64,000 nucleotides of DNA from Actinopolyspora xinjiangensis. Its GTDB lineage: Bacteria; Actinomycetota; Actinomycetes; Mycobacteriales; Pseudonocardiaceae. The translations under genes were made by a program, and so were the position numbers. Below the pieces are notes generated by a model. The model saw nothing but the letters and a program-made list of their open reading frames with translations, did no database searches and was not told the origin of the DNA. Positions 28,632 through 37,797 of this stretch are shown piece after piece (the first letter of the stretch is position 1; the number at the start of each line of letters is the position of its first letter). The stretch spans positions 16,482 through 80,481 of the forward strand of contig NZ_FNJR01000009.1 in NCBI RefSeq assembly GCF_900104475.1. The letters run 5' to 3'.

Positions 28632-28663
28632 GACGGGGCGGGACCGCACGGTCCCGCCCCGTC
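28632..28663 (+). terminator. Terminator hairpin 2 after the permease
   Basis: A 15-bp perfect stem (GACGGGGCGGGACCG) with a two-base loop, directly after the first hairpin; a double terminator insulating the lipid kinase gene. Confidence 0.75.
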
Positions 28664-28767
28664 TCGTGTCGCCCCCTGTCGAGTAGCGCACACCACACAC
28701 CGGGGAGCCGACACGACGCCCCGCATACACTTCGGGGAGCAGGCACAGCAGGCAGACGGGAGTGGTG

Positions 28768-29691
28768 GTGTCCACCAACGGCGGAGCGAACCGGGTGGCG
28801 GTCGTGGTCAACACGCTGTCCCGGACAGGCGGCATCGCCTACACCCAGGCCGTACGGACCCTGGGCGAACTGGGCGTCCCCCTCGGAACCACCTACCCGC
28901 TCAGGGACCCGGCACGGCTGGTGGAGACGGTGCGCACGGCCGTCGACGAGGGGCACGACCTCGTGATCATCGGCGGTGGCGACGGCACCATCAGCTCGGT
29001 GGTGGACGTGCTGGCCCACACCGGCGTTCCGATGGGGCTGCTTCCGCTGGGAACGGCCAACGACTTCGCCCGCACCCTGGAGATCCCCACCGAGATCGAG
29101 AAGGCCTGCGAGACGATCGCCCGAGGCAAGGTGGTCGACATCGATCTCGGGCTGTGTGGCAACAACTACTACGCCAACCGGGCCTCGGTCGGCATCGGAG
29201 CGAATGTCGCCAACGCCATGTCCCCCGGGCTGAAGAAGGTCGTCGGTTCGCTGGCCTACCCGGTAGCCTCGGCGAAGGGATTCCTGCGGCACCGACCGTT
29301 CCCGGCACGGCTGACCTTCCCCGACGGGGACCACCCCACCAGGGAGTTCAACAGCCTGCTGCAGGTCTCCGTCGCCAACGGCCGTTACTTCGGCGGCGGC
29401 CAGCTCGCCGTGTCCGACTCCGGCATCGACGACAGTACGCTGGACGTGACGGTGATCAAGCACGGCAACATCCGCGAACTGGCCACTGTGGTGCGCAACT
29501 TCAAGAGCACGAAGCTGCTGGAGACCGACCAGGCCGAGCACATCCGTACCAGGCGGGTCCGGCTGGAGACCACTCCGAACATGCCGATCAACATCGACGG
29601 CGAGCTGGTGGCCGGAACCCCGGGTGACTTCTCGGTGGCTCGGAACGCACTGCACGTGGTCGTGCCGCGGGACTGGGTGGACGGTGGCTGA
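28768..29691 (+). CDS. Diacylglycerol kinase-family lipid kinase
   Basis: 307 residues, DgkB/YegS fold. The ATP-binding GGGDGT (69-74) and PLGTANDFARTLEIP are the catalytic-domain signatures; the C-terminal beta-sandwich shows ANGRYFGGGQLAVSDS and NIDGEL. It would phosphorylate diacylglycerol or a similar lipid at the membrane, recycling it for phospholipid or glycolipid synthesis. The start is one of three consecutive GTG codons (28762, 28765, 28768); 28768 is best spaced from GGGA at 28758. Confidence 0.92.
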   Translation: MSTNGGANRVAVVVNTLSRTGGIAYTQAVRTLGELGVPLGTTYPLRDPARLVETVRTAVDEGHDLVIIGGGDGTISSVVDVLAHTGVPMGLLPLGTANDFARTLEIPTEIEKACETIARGKVVDIDLGLCGNNYYANRASVGIGANVANAMSPGLKKVVGSLAYPVASAKGFLRHRPFPARLTFPDGDHPTREFNSLLQVSVANGRYFGGGQLAVSDSGIDDSTLDVTVIKHGNIRELATVVRNFKSTKLLETDQAEHIRTRRVRLETTPNMPINIDGELVAGTPGDFSVARNALHVVVPRDWVDGG

Positions 29692-29787
29692 GGGAACGCG
29701 AGCCGAGCGGCCACGCGCCGTGCGCCCGCTCCCGAGGCAGACCCTGGCGAACAACGACGCTTCCGGACCGGTGAGGAACGACCACCG

Positions 29788-29985
29788 TTGACGATGTGGA
29801 ACTACAGCAACGCACCGAGATGCACGGTGTGCGCGCACCGCGCGATCATCACCAAACAGCAGGCCCAGACCCTGGTGAACTCCTCGGAAGGCAGACTGGT
29901 CGCCTATCAGTGCCCGATCGAGCTCTCCAGCTGGCACGTGTGGGCGCCGGAGTTCGAACGGGCCGACCGCGGCGAATCCGAATAG
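29788..29985 (+). CDS. Small cysteine-containing hypothetical protein
   Basis: 65 residues starting at TTG 29788 (or 63 from the ATG two codons on). CTVCAHRAIITKQQAQTLV followed by AYQCP and WHVW suggests a tiny zinc-binding fold, as in many short actinobacterial proteins that link RNA or ribosome functions. It follows the lipid kinase by 96 nt. No function is known to me; coding is supported by codon bias and the conserved-looking Cys/Trp pattern. Confidence 0.6.
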   Translation: MTMWNYSNAPRCTVCAHRAIITKQQAQTLVNSSEGRLVAYQCPIELSSWHVWAPEFERADRGESE

Positions 29986-30089
29986 GACGATCCGGATTTC
30001 GCCCTGGCAGCGTCGTCTTCCCACGAAATCGCCGCGCCGCTTCGACGCGGTGCCGAGTGCCCACGACTCCCGCAGGCCGAGCTCCGACC

Positions 30090-30216
30090 ACCCTCACAGT
30101 CGGCACCGCCGCGGGTTCTCTCGTGGTGCTCTCGCGAGGACGCCCCCGACGTGGCGTAGTACCTGCTCGATGTCTCCGGCGCCGCGGCGAGAGCCCGCGA
30201 GAGGTTCCGCCACCCG
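30090..30216. repeat. Family A palindromic repeat, copy 3
   Basis: Same orientation as copy 1: CACAGTCGGCACCGCCGCGG, GGTGCTCTCGCGAGGACGCC, central GCGTAGTACCTGCTCGATG and GCGAGAGGTTCCGCCACC. It fills most of the gap between the small cysteine protein and the convergent deacetylase gene. Confidence 0.75.
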
Positions 30217-30245
30217 CACCGCCCCGCAAACCGCGCCAACAACCC

Positions 30246-30977
30246 TCAACTGACGAGTTCGAAGGTGACGGCGTGTTCGACGCCGAAGGCGGCCCCCGCT
30301 TCGGCGGTCGTGCGGTGCAGGAAGTCGCGCGCCATGTCCTCGGGTGCCTGTTCGGTGAGCGCCGACAGGTAGGTGGCGTGCGCGGCCAGCGACTCCACCG
30401 CCCGGCCGAGGGTAGGGCCGACGTCGACCGCGTGCGTGGGATGCGGGGACCCGGCCACGGCGATCCGGCGTACCCCGTTCCAGGGCGGCAGGTTCTCCTC
30501 GGTGACCAGTTCGGGAAAGATCCAGCGGTTTCCCGCGTCGCCCACGGCGTCCAGCGCGGCCCTGCCCACGGCGCGGTGATCCGGGCTGTTCCAGCCGCCG
30601 AACCCCCAGCGGTCGTAGTGGTTGAACGTGACGACCAGTTCGGGACGGACTTCCCGGATACCGCGCGCCAGGTCGCGCCGCAGCGCGGTGCCCTCCTCGA
30701 TGACGCCGTCCCGGTGGTCGAGGAAGCGAACATCCTCCACCCCGACCAGGGCGGCGCTCGCCCGCTGTTCCCGCTCGCGCAGCGGACCGGCCTGCTCGGG
30801 AGCGAGCCCGTCGATACCGGCCTCGCCGCGCGAGGCCAGCAGGTAGGAGACCCCGTGTCCTTCCTCGGTCCAGCGCGCCACCGCGGCACAGGCGGCGAAC
30901 TCCACGTCGTCCGGATGCGCCACGATCACCAGCGCGTGCCGCCAGTCGGTCGGCATGGGTTCGAGTGACTCGGTCAT
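30246..30977 (-). CDS. PIG-L family deacetylase
   Basis: 243-residue zinc-dependent N-deacetylase of the LmbE/MshB type. VIVAHPDDVEFAACAA supplies His-Pro-Asp-Asp, and the third ligand lies in SPDHRAVGRAALDAV. Members deacetylate GlcNAc-inositol, mycothiol-type conjugates or antibiotics; here the substrate is not evident. The start is ATG 30977 after GGGGG; a TTG seven codons upstream is less likely. Its promoter region contains the second family B repeat. Confidence 0.9.
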   Translation of the reverse strand: MTESLEPMPTDWRHALVIVAHPDDVEFAACAAVARWTEEGHGVSYLLASRGEAGIDGLAPEQAGPLREREQRASAALVGVEDVRFLDHRDGVIEEGTALRRDLARGIREVRPELVVTFNHYDRWGFGGWNSPDHRAVGRAALDAVGDAGNRWIFPELVTEENLPPWNGVRRIAVAGSPHPTHAVDVGPTLGRAVESLAAHATYLSALTEQAPEDMARDFLHRTTAEAGAAFGVEHAVTFELVS

Positions 30978-31117
30978 GAAACCCCCGTCTTCGGCCAAGG
31001 ATCGGTCACAGAAGTTACCGGTTCACCGGGTTCCGGGCACAGAAGTCACCGATCTCGCCCGGAAATCGCCGTGTCGCCCGTCGAGACGGGACCACGCGGA
31101 ACGCGGCGCACGGAGCA

Positions 31118-31218
31118 CCGGCACGTGAGTCGGACGCATTGCGAGGCCGGGCCGCTCGCCGCGTAGGTGGCTACTCACCAGCCGGCCCAACGCAGCGAGG
31201 CGCCGACTCACGTGCCGG
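31118..31218. repeat. Family B 101-bp palindromic repeat, copy 2
   Basis: Perfect 16-bp terminal inverted repeats, CCGGCACGTGAGTCGG at 31118-31133 and its complement at 31203-31218, with an interior that matches copy 1. Total 101 bp, exactly as copy 1. It lies between the flavoprotein stop and the deacetylase start. Confidence 0.82.
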
Positions 31219-31258
31219 CTACGCAACCAGCGCAGTGAAGTGCTGTGCGACCTCGCGG

Positions 31259-32917
31259 CTAACCAAGATCGCGGGCGATCGCCCGCCCCGCGTTACGCCC
31301 CGAGAACACGCAACCACCGAGGAAGGTCCCTTCCAGCGCGTTGTAACCGTGCACCCCGCCGCCGCCGAATCCCGCGACCTCACCGGCCGCGTAGAGCCCG
31401 TCGAAGGCCGAACCGTCGGGGCGCATCACCTGCGAGTCCAAATTGGTCTCAAGACCGCCCAGGGTCTTGCGGGTGAGCGGTCGGAGCCGTACCGCGACCA
31501 GCGGCCCGTTGCCACTGTCGAGCAGCCCGTGCGGTGTGGCTACCCGGATCGCCCTGTCGCTGATGAAGCGGCGCGCCGTGCGGATCGCCGAGGCCTGCAT
31601 GTCCTTGCCGTAGGGACGGCTCATCTCGGCGTCCCGCGCCGCCACCCGATCCCGCACGGCCCCGAAGTCCAGCAGCGACTCGCCGGTGAGCTCGTTCATG
31701 CCGTCGACCAGGTCCCGCAGGTTGTCCCGCACCACGAAGTCGACGCCGTGGCGCTTGAACGCCTCGACCGGGCCGGGAGCCCCCTTGCGCACCCTGGACA
31801 GCAGCTTGCGTGGGCTCTTGTCCGTCAGGTCCGGGTTCTGCTCCGAGCCCGACAGCGCGAACTCCTTGGCCAGGATGCTTTGGTCCAGCAGGAACCAGCT
31901 GTAGTCGTGACCGGTGCCGAGGATGTGGCGCAGCGTCCCCATGTTGTCGAATCCCGGGAAGTACGGCGCGGGCAACCGCTCACCCGTGGCGTCCAACCAC
32001 ATCGAGGAGGGCCCCGGAAGAATGCGGATACCGTGCCCCGGCCAGACCGGATCCCAGTTGGTGATGCCCTCGGTGTAGTGCCACATCCGGTCCCGATTGA
32101 CCACGCTGGCACCCGCGCGCTCACCGATGTCGAGCATCCTGCCGTCCACGTGCGCGGGAACCCCGGTGAGCATGTGCTCCGGCGCCCGGCCCAGCCAGGA
32201 GGGCCAGTTCCGGCGGACCAGCTCGTGGTCGCCACCGATGCCGCCGGAGGTGACCACCACGGCCTGCGCGTGGTACTCGAACTCCCCCACCACGTTCCGC
32301 GAGGAGGCCACCCCTCGTCGTTCGGCGGAGGGCTCCAGCACACCGCCGCGCACGCCGTACGCGGCACCGTCGGAGACGAGCAGCTCGTCCACCCGGTGGC
32401 GGTACCGGATCCGCACCAGGCCCGCGCGCTCGGCGCGCAGCACCCGCTCGGCGAACACCCGTACGATCTCGGGTCCGGTTCCCCAACCGAAGTGGAACCG
32501 GGGCACCGAGTTGCCGTGGGACGTGGCGGTGCCGCCGCCTCGCTCGGCCCACCCCACGAAGGGCATGAACCGCATCCCGAGCCCGCGCAGGTAGGAGCGC
32601 TTCTCCCCGGCCGCGAACTCGACGTAGGCCCGGGCCCAGCGGCGCGGCCAGTAGTCGGCCTCCGGCCGGTCGAAGGCGGCGCTGTTGTTCCAGTCCCGCA
32701 GCGCCAGCTCGTAGCTGTCCCGCACGCCGAGCCTGCGCTGTTCCGGACTGTCCACGAGGAACAGCCCGCCGAGGGACCAGTGGGCCTGCCCGCCGAGGTT
32801 GTCGGCGTTCTCCTGCTCGACCAGCAGCACGGATCTGCCCGCGCGGGTCAGCTCGTAGGTGGCCACCAGTCCGGCCAGGCCCGCCCCGACCACGATGACG
32901 TCCGCGTCCGATGCCAC
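31259..32917 (-). CDS. FAD-binding dehydrogenase, ketosteroid dehydrogenase-like
   Basis: 552 residues, FAD-binding fold of the fumarate reductase/3-ketosteroid-delta1-dehydrogenase superfamily. The N-terminal VIVVGAGLAGLVATYELTRA and E-rich VLLVEQENADNLGGQAHWS bind FAD, and the C-terminal GLYAAGEVAGFGGGGVHGYN closes the FAD site. The pattern (LGGLETNLDSQVM, FLGGCVFSGRNAGR) matches the actinobacterial 'FAD-binding dehydrogenase' group, whose substrates are not known. It is the last gene of the minus-strand run that starts with DUF3311. Confidence 0.88.
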   Translation of the reverse strand: MASDADVIVVGAGLAGLVATYELTRAGRSVLLVEQENADNLGGQAHWSLGGLFLVDSPEQRRLGVRDSYELALRDWNNSAAFDRPEADYWPRRWARAYVEFAAGEKRSYLRGLGMRFMPFVGWAERGGGTATSHGNSVPRFHFGWGTGPEIVRVFAERVLRAERAGLVRIRYRHRVDELLVSDGAAYGVRGGVLEPSAERRGVASSRNVVGEFEYHAQAVVVTSGGIGGDHELVRRNWPSWLGRAPEHMLTGVPAHVDGRMLDIGERAGASVVNRDRMWHYTEGITNWDPVWPGHGIRILPGPSSMWLDATGERLPAPYFPGFDNMGTLRHILGTGHDYSWFLLDQSILAKEFALSGSEQNPDLTDKSPRKLLSRVRKGAPGPVEAFKRHGVDFVVRDNLRDLVDGMNELTGESLLDFGAVRDRVAARDAEMSRPYGKDMQASAIRTARRFISDRAIRVATPHGLLDSGNGPLVAVRLRPLTRKTLGGLETNLDSQVMRPDGSAFDGLYAAGEVAGFGGGGVHGYNALEGTFLGGCVFSGRNAGRAIARDLG

Positions 32918-33125
32918 GACCGCACCTCCCGTTCGTCTCGGGTTCGCAGCTCAGCCGTCGCGGGTCCCACCACGGTGGTGGGAACGACGGTCGGTCACCG
33001 GCCGCGGCCGGGTTCCGTGCATCCATCCCACCGTCCGATCGGCCTCGCGCGAGGCGTGAGTCACGAAACACTATCCGATACTCACCGGGACCGGAACAGT
33101 CCTTTCGGAAACCGTCGACGACACG

Positions 33126-34793
33126 TCAGCGCGAGGCGACCTCGCCGGGTGCCTCCCCTGTCTCCTCCGGACGAGCCCTGTCGGGCGCCCCGGTGGCGTG
33201 GTAATCGGCCTCGACCGTGGTGTCGGTGCCCTCCGCTGCGCCGAACCGTCGCACCAGCGGGGTCAGCACCACCGCCACCAGCAGGTTGAGCAGCAGTGCC
33301 ACCGCTCCCACGTAGATCTGGGTCTCGATGCCGGAGAGCGGCTGCCAGCCGAAGAGACCGAAGTCCGACAGCGGCATCGCGGAACCACCGAAGTGCCCCT
33401 CGCCGGTGGCCGGGTCCTTGGGTATCAGGTACAGCCGCCAGAGCCCCCAGGCCATGCCGACCGCCCAACCGGCGACCAGCGCCCAGCGATGCAGCCACCT
33501 GGTGTAGAGCGCGATCGCCACGGCGGGCAGGGTCTGCAGCACGATCACCCCACCGATGAGCTGCATGTCGATGGAGAACTGCGGGTCGATGAACACGATG
33601 CTCAGTACCGCGCCGAACTTGACCACCAGCGAGGCGAGCTTGGCCTGCTTGGCCTCCTGGGCGGGGGTGGCGCCGGGGCGCAGGTGCTCCTTGTAGATGT
33701 TGCGTGTCCACAGGTTGGCCGCCGCGATGGACATGATCGCGGCCGGGACCAGGGCCCCGATGCCGATGGCCGCGTAGGCCAGGCCCGCGAACCAGTCGGA
33801 GAACATCCGGTCGAACAACACCGGCACGATCGTGTTGGAGTCCGGTTCGCCGGTGGCACCGTTGACGATGGGCTCGACCCCGGCGGCCAGCGCGGCGTAG
33901 CCCAGCAGCGCCAGCATGCCGAGCAGGAACGAGTATGCGGGCAGCGCGACCATGTTGCGCCGGATGACCCCGCGTCCGGAGGAGGCCAGGATGCCGGTCA
34001 GTGAGTGCGGGTACAGGAAGAGCGAGAGCGCCGAGCCCAACGCGAGTGTGGCGTACTGCAGTTGGTTGTGCTCGCCGAGCAGGATCGATCCGGATCCACC
34101 CGAGTCCGGATCGGACAGTTCGGCGGCGGACTCGTCGATGATCGATCCCCAGCCGCCGAGCTGGGTGGGCAGGTAGAACACCGCGACGATGATGACCGCG
34201 TAGATCAGCAGGTCCTTGACGAAGGCGATCAGCGCGGGCGCGCGCAACCCGGACTGGTAGGTGTACAGCGCCAGCACCACGAAGGCGACGAACAGCGGGG
34301 CGTGCCCGGCCAGGCCGCCCGCGTTGAGCCCCATCGTGCGCAGCACCGCCTCCAGACCGGCCAGCTGCAGCGCGATGTAGGGCATCGTGGCGACGATGCC
34401 GGTGACGGCGATCAGCGTGGCCAGCAGCGACGACCCGTAGCGGCCGCGCACGTAGTCGGCGGGGGTGACGTAGCCGTGCACTCTGGACACCGACCACATG
34501 CGCAGCAGTGGCAGCAGCACCAGCGGGTAGAGCACCACGGTGTAGGGCAGCGCGAAGAAACCCATCGCACCGGCCCCGAAGACCAGGGCCGGAACCGCGA
34601 CGAAGGTGTAGGCGGTGTAGAGGTCTCCGCCCACCAGGAACCAGGTGATCCAGGAGCCGAACTTGCGGCCCCCGAGCCCCCACTCGTCCAGGTGTTGCAT
34701 GGACTCGGCCCGGCGCCAGCGCGTGGCGGCGAATCCCAGGACCGAGACGAACAGGAAGAGCCCGGCGAAGACGCCGAATTCGGTCCACTGCAT
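33126..34793 (-). CDS. Sodium:solute symporter (MctC/monocarboxylate type)
   Basis: 555 residues, about 13 membrane segments, SSS family. GLGGRKFGSWITWFLVGGDL and TPADYVRGRYGSS mark the sodium-solute fold; the C-terminal 35 residues are hydrophilic. The DUF3311 partner points to the short-chain monocarboxylate (acetate, propionate or pyruvate) branch, as for MctC of Corynebacterium. ATG 34793 is chosen because upstream codons of the open frame fall in the family A repeat. The gap to DUF3311 is 226 nt instead of the usual few bases. Confidence 0.9.
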   Translation of the reverse strand: MQWTEFGVFAGLFLFVSVLGFAATRWRRAESMQHLDEWGLGGRKFGSWITWFLVGGDLYTAYTFVAVPALVFGAGAMGFFALPYTVVLYPLVLLPLLRMWSVSRVHGYVTPADYVRGRYGSSLLATLIAVTGIVATMPYIALQLAGLEAVLRTMGLNAGGLAGHAPLFVAFVVLALYTYQSGLRAPALIAFVKDLLIYAVIIVAVFYLPTQLGGWGSIIDESAAELSDPDSGGSGSILLGEHNQLQYATLALGSALSLFLYPHSLTGILASSGRGVIRRNMVALPAYSFLLGMLALLGYAALAAGVEPIVNGATGEPDSNTIVPVLFDRMFSDWFAGLAYAAIGIGALVPAAIMSIAAANLWTRNIYKEHLRPGATPAQEAKQAKLASLVVKFGAVLSIVFIDPQFSIDMQLIGGVIVLQTLPAVAIALYTRWLHRWALVAGWAVGMAWGLWRLYLIPKDPATGEGHFGGSAMPLSDFGLFGWQPLSGIETQIYVGAVALLLNLLVAVVLTPLVRRFGAAEGTDTTVEADYHATGAPDRARPEETGEAPGEVASR

Positions 34794-34832
34794 TCTATTG
34801 AGGTCTTCCGTTCGAGTTTCCGGGGTGTTCGA

Positions 34833-34930
34833 GTCGCGGAACCTCCCGCCTGCTCTCGCTCCGGGGGACCGACATCGGCTGGGGACCGCACGACGTCGGG
34901 CCTTCTCCGCGAGAGCCGAAGCGGGAGTCC
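34833..34930. repeat. Family A palindromic repeat, copy 4 (diverged)
   Basis: Shares GCGGAACCTC, GCTCTCGCTCCGGG, CCGACATCGG and CGTCGGGCCTTCTCCGCGAGAGCCG with the complement of copy 1 but has lost the central GTAGTACC. It lies in the otherwise unusual gap between DUF3311 and its symporter. Confidence 0.6.
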
Positions 34931-35019
34931 CCGTGGCGATGCGGGTCGCCGGGGTGGCGGTTCGGCGCCCGCGCGCCGAAAGCATCGTCAGTGTGCGTAA
35001 TACGTCGGGAAGACACGGG

Positions 35020-35292
35020 TCAGCGCTTCCCCTCGCCGCCGTCGGTGGTGGGCTCGGTCACCGCGCGCTCCCTCCGATTCGCGGCACGGACCACCAGGCC
35101 GACGCACACCACGCCGAGCGGCACGAACAGGAACTGTGCCCAGTAGAACATCGGCAACCCGAACAGCCTCGGCTCATCGTGGTTCCACAGTGGAGTCACG
35201 AGCATGAGCAGCGGAACGAGCAGCAGCAGGTTCCAGGGCGAGCGGTCGGTTCCCGGACGAGCTCCGGCGGCGGAGCCGCGCTGCTGGCTCAT
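35020..35292 (-). CDS. DUF3311 membrane protein, symporter partner
   Basis: 90 residues with two membrane segments (LLLLVPLLMLVTPLWN and FLFVPLGVVCVGLVV) and the motif PRLFGLPMFYWAQ typical of DUF3311. Such genes nearly always precede a sodium:solute symporter and encode a small accessory subunit. ATG 35292 follows GGGGAGG by six bases. It is co-directional with the symporter, with a repeat between them. Confidence 0.9.
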   Translation of the reverse strand: MSQQRGSAAGARPGTDRSPWNLLLLVPLLMLVTPLWNHDEPRLFGLPMFYWAQFLFVPLGVVCVGLVVRAANRRERAVTEPTTDGGEGKR

Positions 35293-35620
35293 GTACGGCC
35301 TCCCCAGGCTGTGCCGGTACGAATCACCCGATCGGGCAGCAGCATGCTAGTCGGAGTCGGCCTCGCCGGGAAGGGTCGTCCGACCACGTGGGACGCCGAC
35401 TCGCTGCGTGACGCGGAATTCCGCTGCGTGCACGGTGTTCCGCGCACCGCGTCCGGCGCCGAGCGGGCGGAAGGCTCCGAAAAGGCGCCGAGCGGCGGTC
35501 CGGCACACTGTGGCACCGGAGCGCACTCCACGGCGCCCCGCCGACGAGGCGCCCCACCGGGCGGTCATCCGGCGGGGAGTCCGGGCATCGAGCGACAACC
35601 CCGGCGACGAAGGCGGACCA
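35293..35620. other. Divergent intergenic region
   Basis: 328 nt between DUF3311 and the dipeptidase gene, holding both promoters. An in-frame upstream extension of the dipeptidase has no homology. No operator-like dyad stands out. Confidence 0.4.
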
Positions 35621-36835
35621 ATGACCGAGACCACCGATTCGGAATCGCGGCGACTCGCCGCACGGCTGCTGGCCGAGCACCCGGTGTTCGACGGCCACAA
35701 CGACCTGCCCTGGGCGCTCCGCGAGTCGGTGGGCTACGACCTGGACCGCGCCGACATCGCCTCGGACCAGTCGGCGGCGCTGCACACCGACCTGGCCCGG
35801 CTGCGCTCCGGCGGTGTGGGGGCGCAGTTCTGGTCGGTCTACGTACGCACGGACCTGACCGGGGACGCGGCGGTGTCGGCGACGCTGGAGCAGATCGACT
35901 GCGTGCGCGCGCTGACCGAGCGGTACTCCGACCGGCTGGTTCCCGCCTACTCGTCCGCCGACGTGGCGCGCTGCCGCGAGTCGGGCGGAGTCGCCTCGCT
36001 GATGGGGGCCGAGGGCGGCCACTCGATCAACTGTTCCATGGGCGCGCTGCGCGCGCTGTACGAGCTGGGCGTGCGCTACATGACGCTCACGCACAACGAC
36101 AACGTCGCCTGGGCGGACTCCGCGACCGACGAACCGGTGGCCGGGGGCCTGACCCGTTTCGGCGAGGCGGTGGTGCGGGAGATGAACCGGTTGGGCATGC
36201 TCGTCGACCTCTCGCACACCTCGGCCGGGACCATGCGGGACGCGCTGCGGGTCAGCCGCGCCCCGGTGATCTTCTCCCACTCCAGCGCGCGGGCGATCTG
36301 CGACCACCCGCGCAACGTGCCCGACGACGTGCTGCGCTCCCTGGCCGACAACGGCGGAGTCGCGATGGCGACCTTCGTGCCGAAGTTCGTGCTGCCCGAG
36401 GCGGCCGAGTGGGACCGGGCCACCGACGCGCACCTGACGGGGATGGGCCTGCACCCGCTGGACGGCACCGAGCGCGGCCGTCGGGCGCGCTCGGAGTTCG
36501 AGCGGGAAAACCCGCGTCCCGTGGCGACCGTGTCGAAGGTCGCCGACCACCTGGACCACATGCGCGAGGTGGCCGGAATCGACCACATCGGACTCGGCGG
36601 TGACTTCGACGGCACCCCGTTCACCACGGCCGGGCTCGACGACGTCTCCGGTTACCCCAACCTGCTCGCCGAACTGCTGGACCGGAGCTGGTCCGAGGCT
36701 GAGCTGGCCAAGCTCACCTGGCACAACCCGCTGCGCGCGCTGCGCGAGGCGGAGGCCGTCTCCGAACGGCTCCGGCGCACCGAGTCCCCGTCGATCGCCA
36801 CCGTCGACCAGCTCGACGGAAAGCGCACGACCTGA
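35621..36835 (+). CDS. Membrane dipeptidase (M19 family)
   Basis: 404-residue zinc dipeptidase of the renal dipeptidase type, cleaving dipeptides including those with D-residues. The metal ligands are in place: FDGHNDLPW (His26, Asp28), [11 protein letters not shown] (Glu), LVDLSHTS and [24 protein letters not shown], the C-terminal signature, is present too. No signal peptide, so it is cytosolic. ATG 35621 follows AAGGCGG. The neighbouring amino acid permeases may feed peptides or amino acids into the same metabolism. Confidence 0.94.
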   Translation: MTETTDSESRRLAARLLAEHPVFDGHNDLPWALRESVGYDLDRADIASDQSAALHTDLARLRSGGVGAQFWSVYVRTDLTGDAAVSATLEQIDCVRALTERYSDRLVPAYSSADVARCRESGGVASLMGAEGGHSINCSMGALRALYELGVRYMTLTHNDNVAWADSATDEPVAGGLTRFGEAVVREMNRLGMLVDLSHTSAGTMRDALRVSRAPVIFSHSSARAICDHPRNVPDDVLRSLADNGGVAMATFVPKFVLPEAAEWDRATDAHLTGMGLHPLDGTERGRRARSEFERENPRPVATVSKVADHLDHMREVAGIDHIGLGGDFDGTPFTTAGLDDVSGYPNLLAELLDRSWSEAELAKLTWHNPLRALREAEAVSERLRRTESPSIATVDQLDGKRTT

Positions 36836-36919
36836 CCACCGAGCCGTTCCGCGGGCTCACCGAAAACCGGTTGCGCCCACCAGTAGAAACGATCGTGGAA
36901 CCGTTCGGGAGGAGTCACC

Positions 36920-37471
36920 GTGTTCGCTCATCCGTTGGGATCCGACGCCGAGCTACGCCCGCTGGAGCCCTGGCAGGCGGCGGAGTTCGCCGAGTTCACC
37001 GAAGCCAACCGAGAACACCTGGCGCCCTGGCTTCCCTGGGCGGACCTCGTCGTCGACGAGGAGTCGGCCCGGCGGTTCCTGGGCAACTACGCGAACAAGC
37101 AGGCCGAGGACACCGGTCGGATCATGGGGATTCACTCGCGCGGTGAGCTCGTCGGCGGCGCGCTGTTCCGGGGCTTCGACACCAGCAACGGTTGCTGCGA
37201 AATCGGAGTCTGGCTCTCCGAGTCCGCGCAGGGGAACGGGCTGGTCACCCGCACCTGCGAACACCTGATCGACTGGGCCGTCCGGATTCGCGGCATGGCG
37301 CGGGTGGAGTACCGGGTCTCGACCGAGAACCACCGCAGCATCGCGGTGGCGAAACGGCTGGGCATGACCCACGAGGGCACGCTGCGCGGCTACTTTCCCG
37401 TGCGAGGCCGACGGCACGACATGCAGATCTGGGCCCTGCTGGCCGAGGAGTGGCACGGCGGGACCTCCTGA
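36920..37471 (+). CDS. GNAT acetyltransferase, RimJ/RimL-like
   Basis: 183 residues. LRPLEPWQAAEFAEFTEANR, IGVWLSESAQGNGLVTRTCE (acetyl-CoA loop Q-x-x-G-x-G variant) and YRVSTENHRSIAVAKRLGMT are the RimJ/RimL N-acetyltransferase signatures. Its target (ribosomal protein N-terminus or a small molecule) is unknown. GTG 36920 follows GGAGGAG by six bases. Monocistronic. Confidence 0.9.
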   Translation: MFAHPLGSDAELRPLEPWQAAEFAEFTEANREHLAPWLPWADLVVDEESARRFLGNYANKQAEDTGRIMGIHSRGELVGGALFRGFDTSNGCCEIGVWLSESAQGNGLVTRTCEHLIDWAVRIRGMARVEYRVSTENHRSIAVAKRLGMTHEGTLRGYFPVRGRRHDMQIWALLAEEWHGGTS

Positions 37472-37639
37472 CCCCACCGGCCGTGGCGGCCCGGCGCCGG
37501 TCGTTCCCGTGCGGCACCTACGAACTCCTCGGAAGCGCGGGTCCGACGCCGAACTCCGGGCCGAGGTGGATGACACGCGCCCCCGGACAGGTGACGTGGG
37601 TCGGGGTGACGTAGACGCCCGCAACGAACGCATCCGGAC

Positions 37640-37753
37640 TCAGATCTCCTCCCGCGGGTGCGTCGGAGCGGTCCGGTCGAGTTGGCCGTGCGGTATCGGC
37701 CCCCTGCTGAGCGGTTCCGGCCCGGGGCGTTCGGGCAAGTTGAGCTCGGACAT
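37640..37753 (-). CDS. 37-residue peptide gene divergent from marR
   Basis: A very short frame with an excellent start: GGAGGAATC directly before ATG 37753. The peptide begins MSELNLPERPGPEPLSRGP and ends HPREEI; it is Pro/Glu/Arg-rich, without cysteine or membrane segment. It faces the MarR gene across a 90-nt AT-rich region with a perfect palindrome, so it looks like the regulated partner of that regulator. Possibilities are a small regulatory peptide, a leader peptide or a precursor of a modified peptide; I recognise no homologue. Confidence 0.5.
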   Translation of the reverse strand: MSELNLPERPGPEPLSRGPIPHGQLDRTAPTHPREEI

Positions 37754-37783
37754 GATTCCTCCGGATAGTGCACTCTCGGCAGT

Positions 37784-37797
37784 TGAGTATTTACTCA
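37784..37797. promoter_or_regulatory. Palindrome TGAGTATTTACTCA, probable MarR operator
   Basis: A perfect 14-bp palindrome in the AT-rich divergent promoter region, 31 bp upstream of the peptide ATG and 45 bp from the marR ATG, followed by TTATTTTTCC. MarR-family proteins bind such short dyads at their own promoters. Confidence 0.55.

Noticed and set aside
26884..30024. A 1046-codon open frame on the minus strand opposite the second permease and lipid kinase genes
   Set aside because: It is the complement of strongly supported genes. Its translation is a Gly/Asp/His/Arg-rich GC artefact with no domain and no ribosome site.
24396..30242. Similar short peptides (RNLSRALAAAPETSSRYYAT) encoded at two places, first taken as a small protein family
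   Set aside because: Both lie in family A repeats; the similarity is that of the DNA repeat, and the frames lack starts with ribosome sites.
31139..33289. A 716-codon plus-strand open frame across the flavoprotein gene
   Set aside because: Runs antisense through the flavoprotein gene and into the family B repeat; no recognisable segment.
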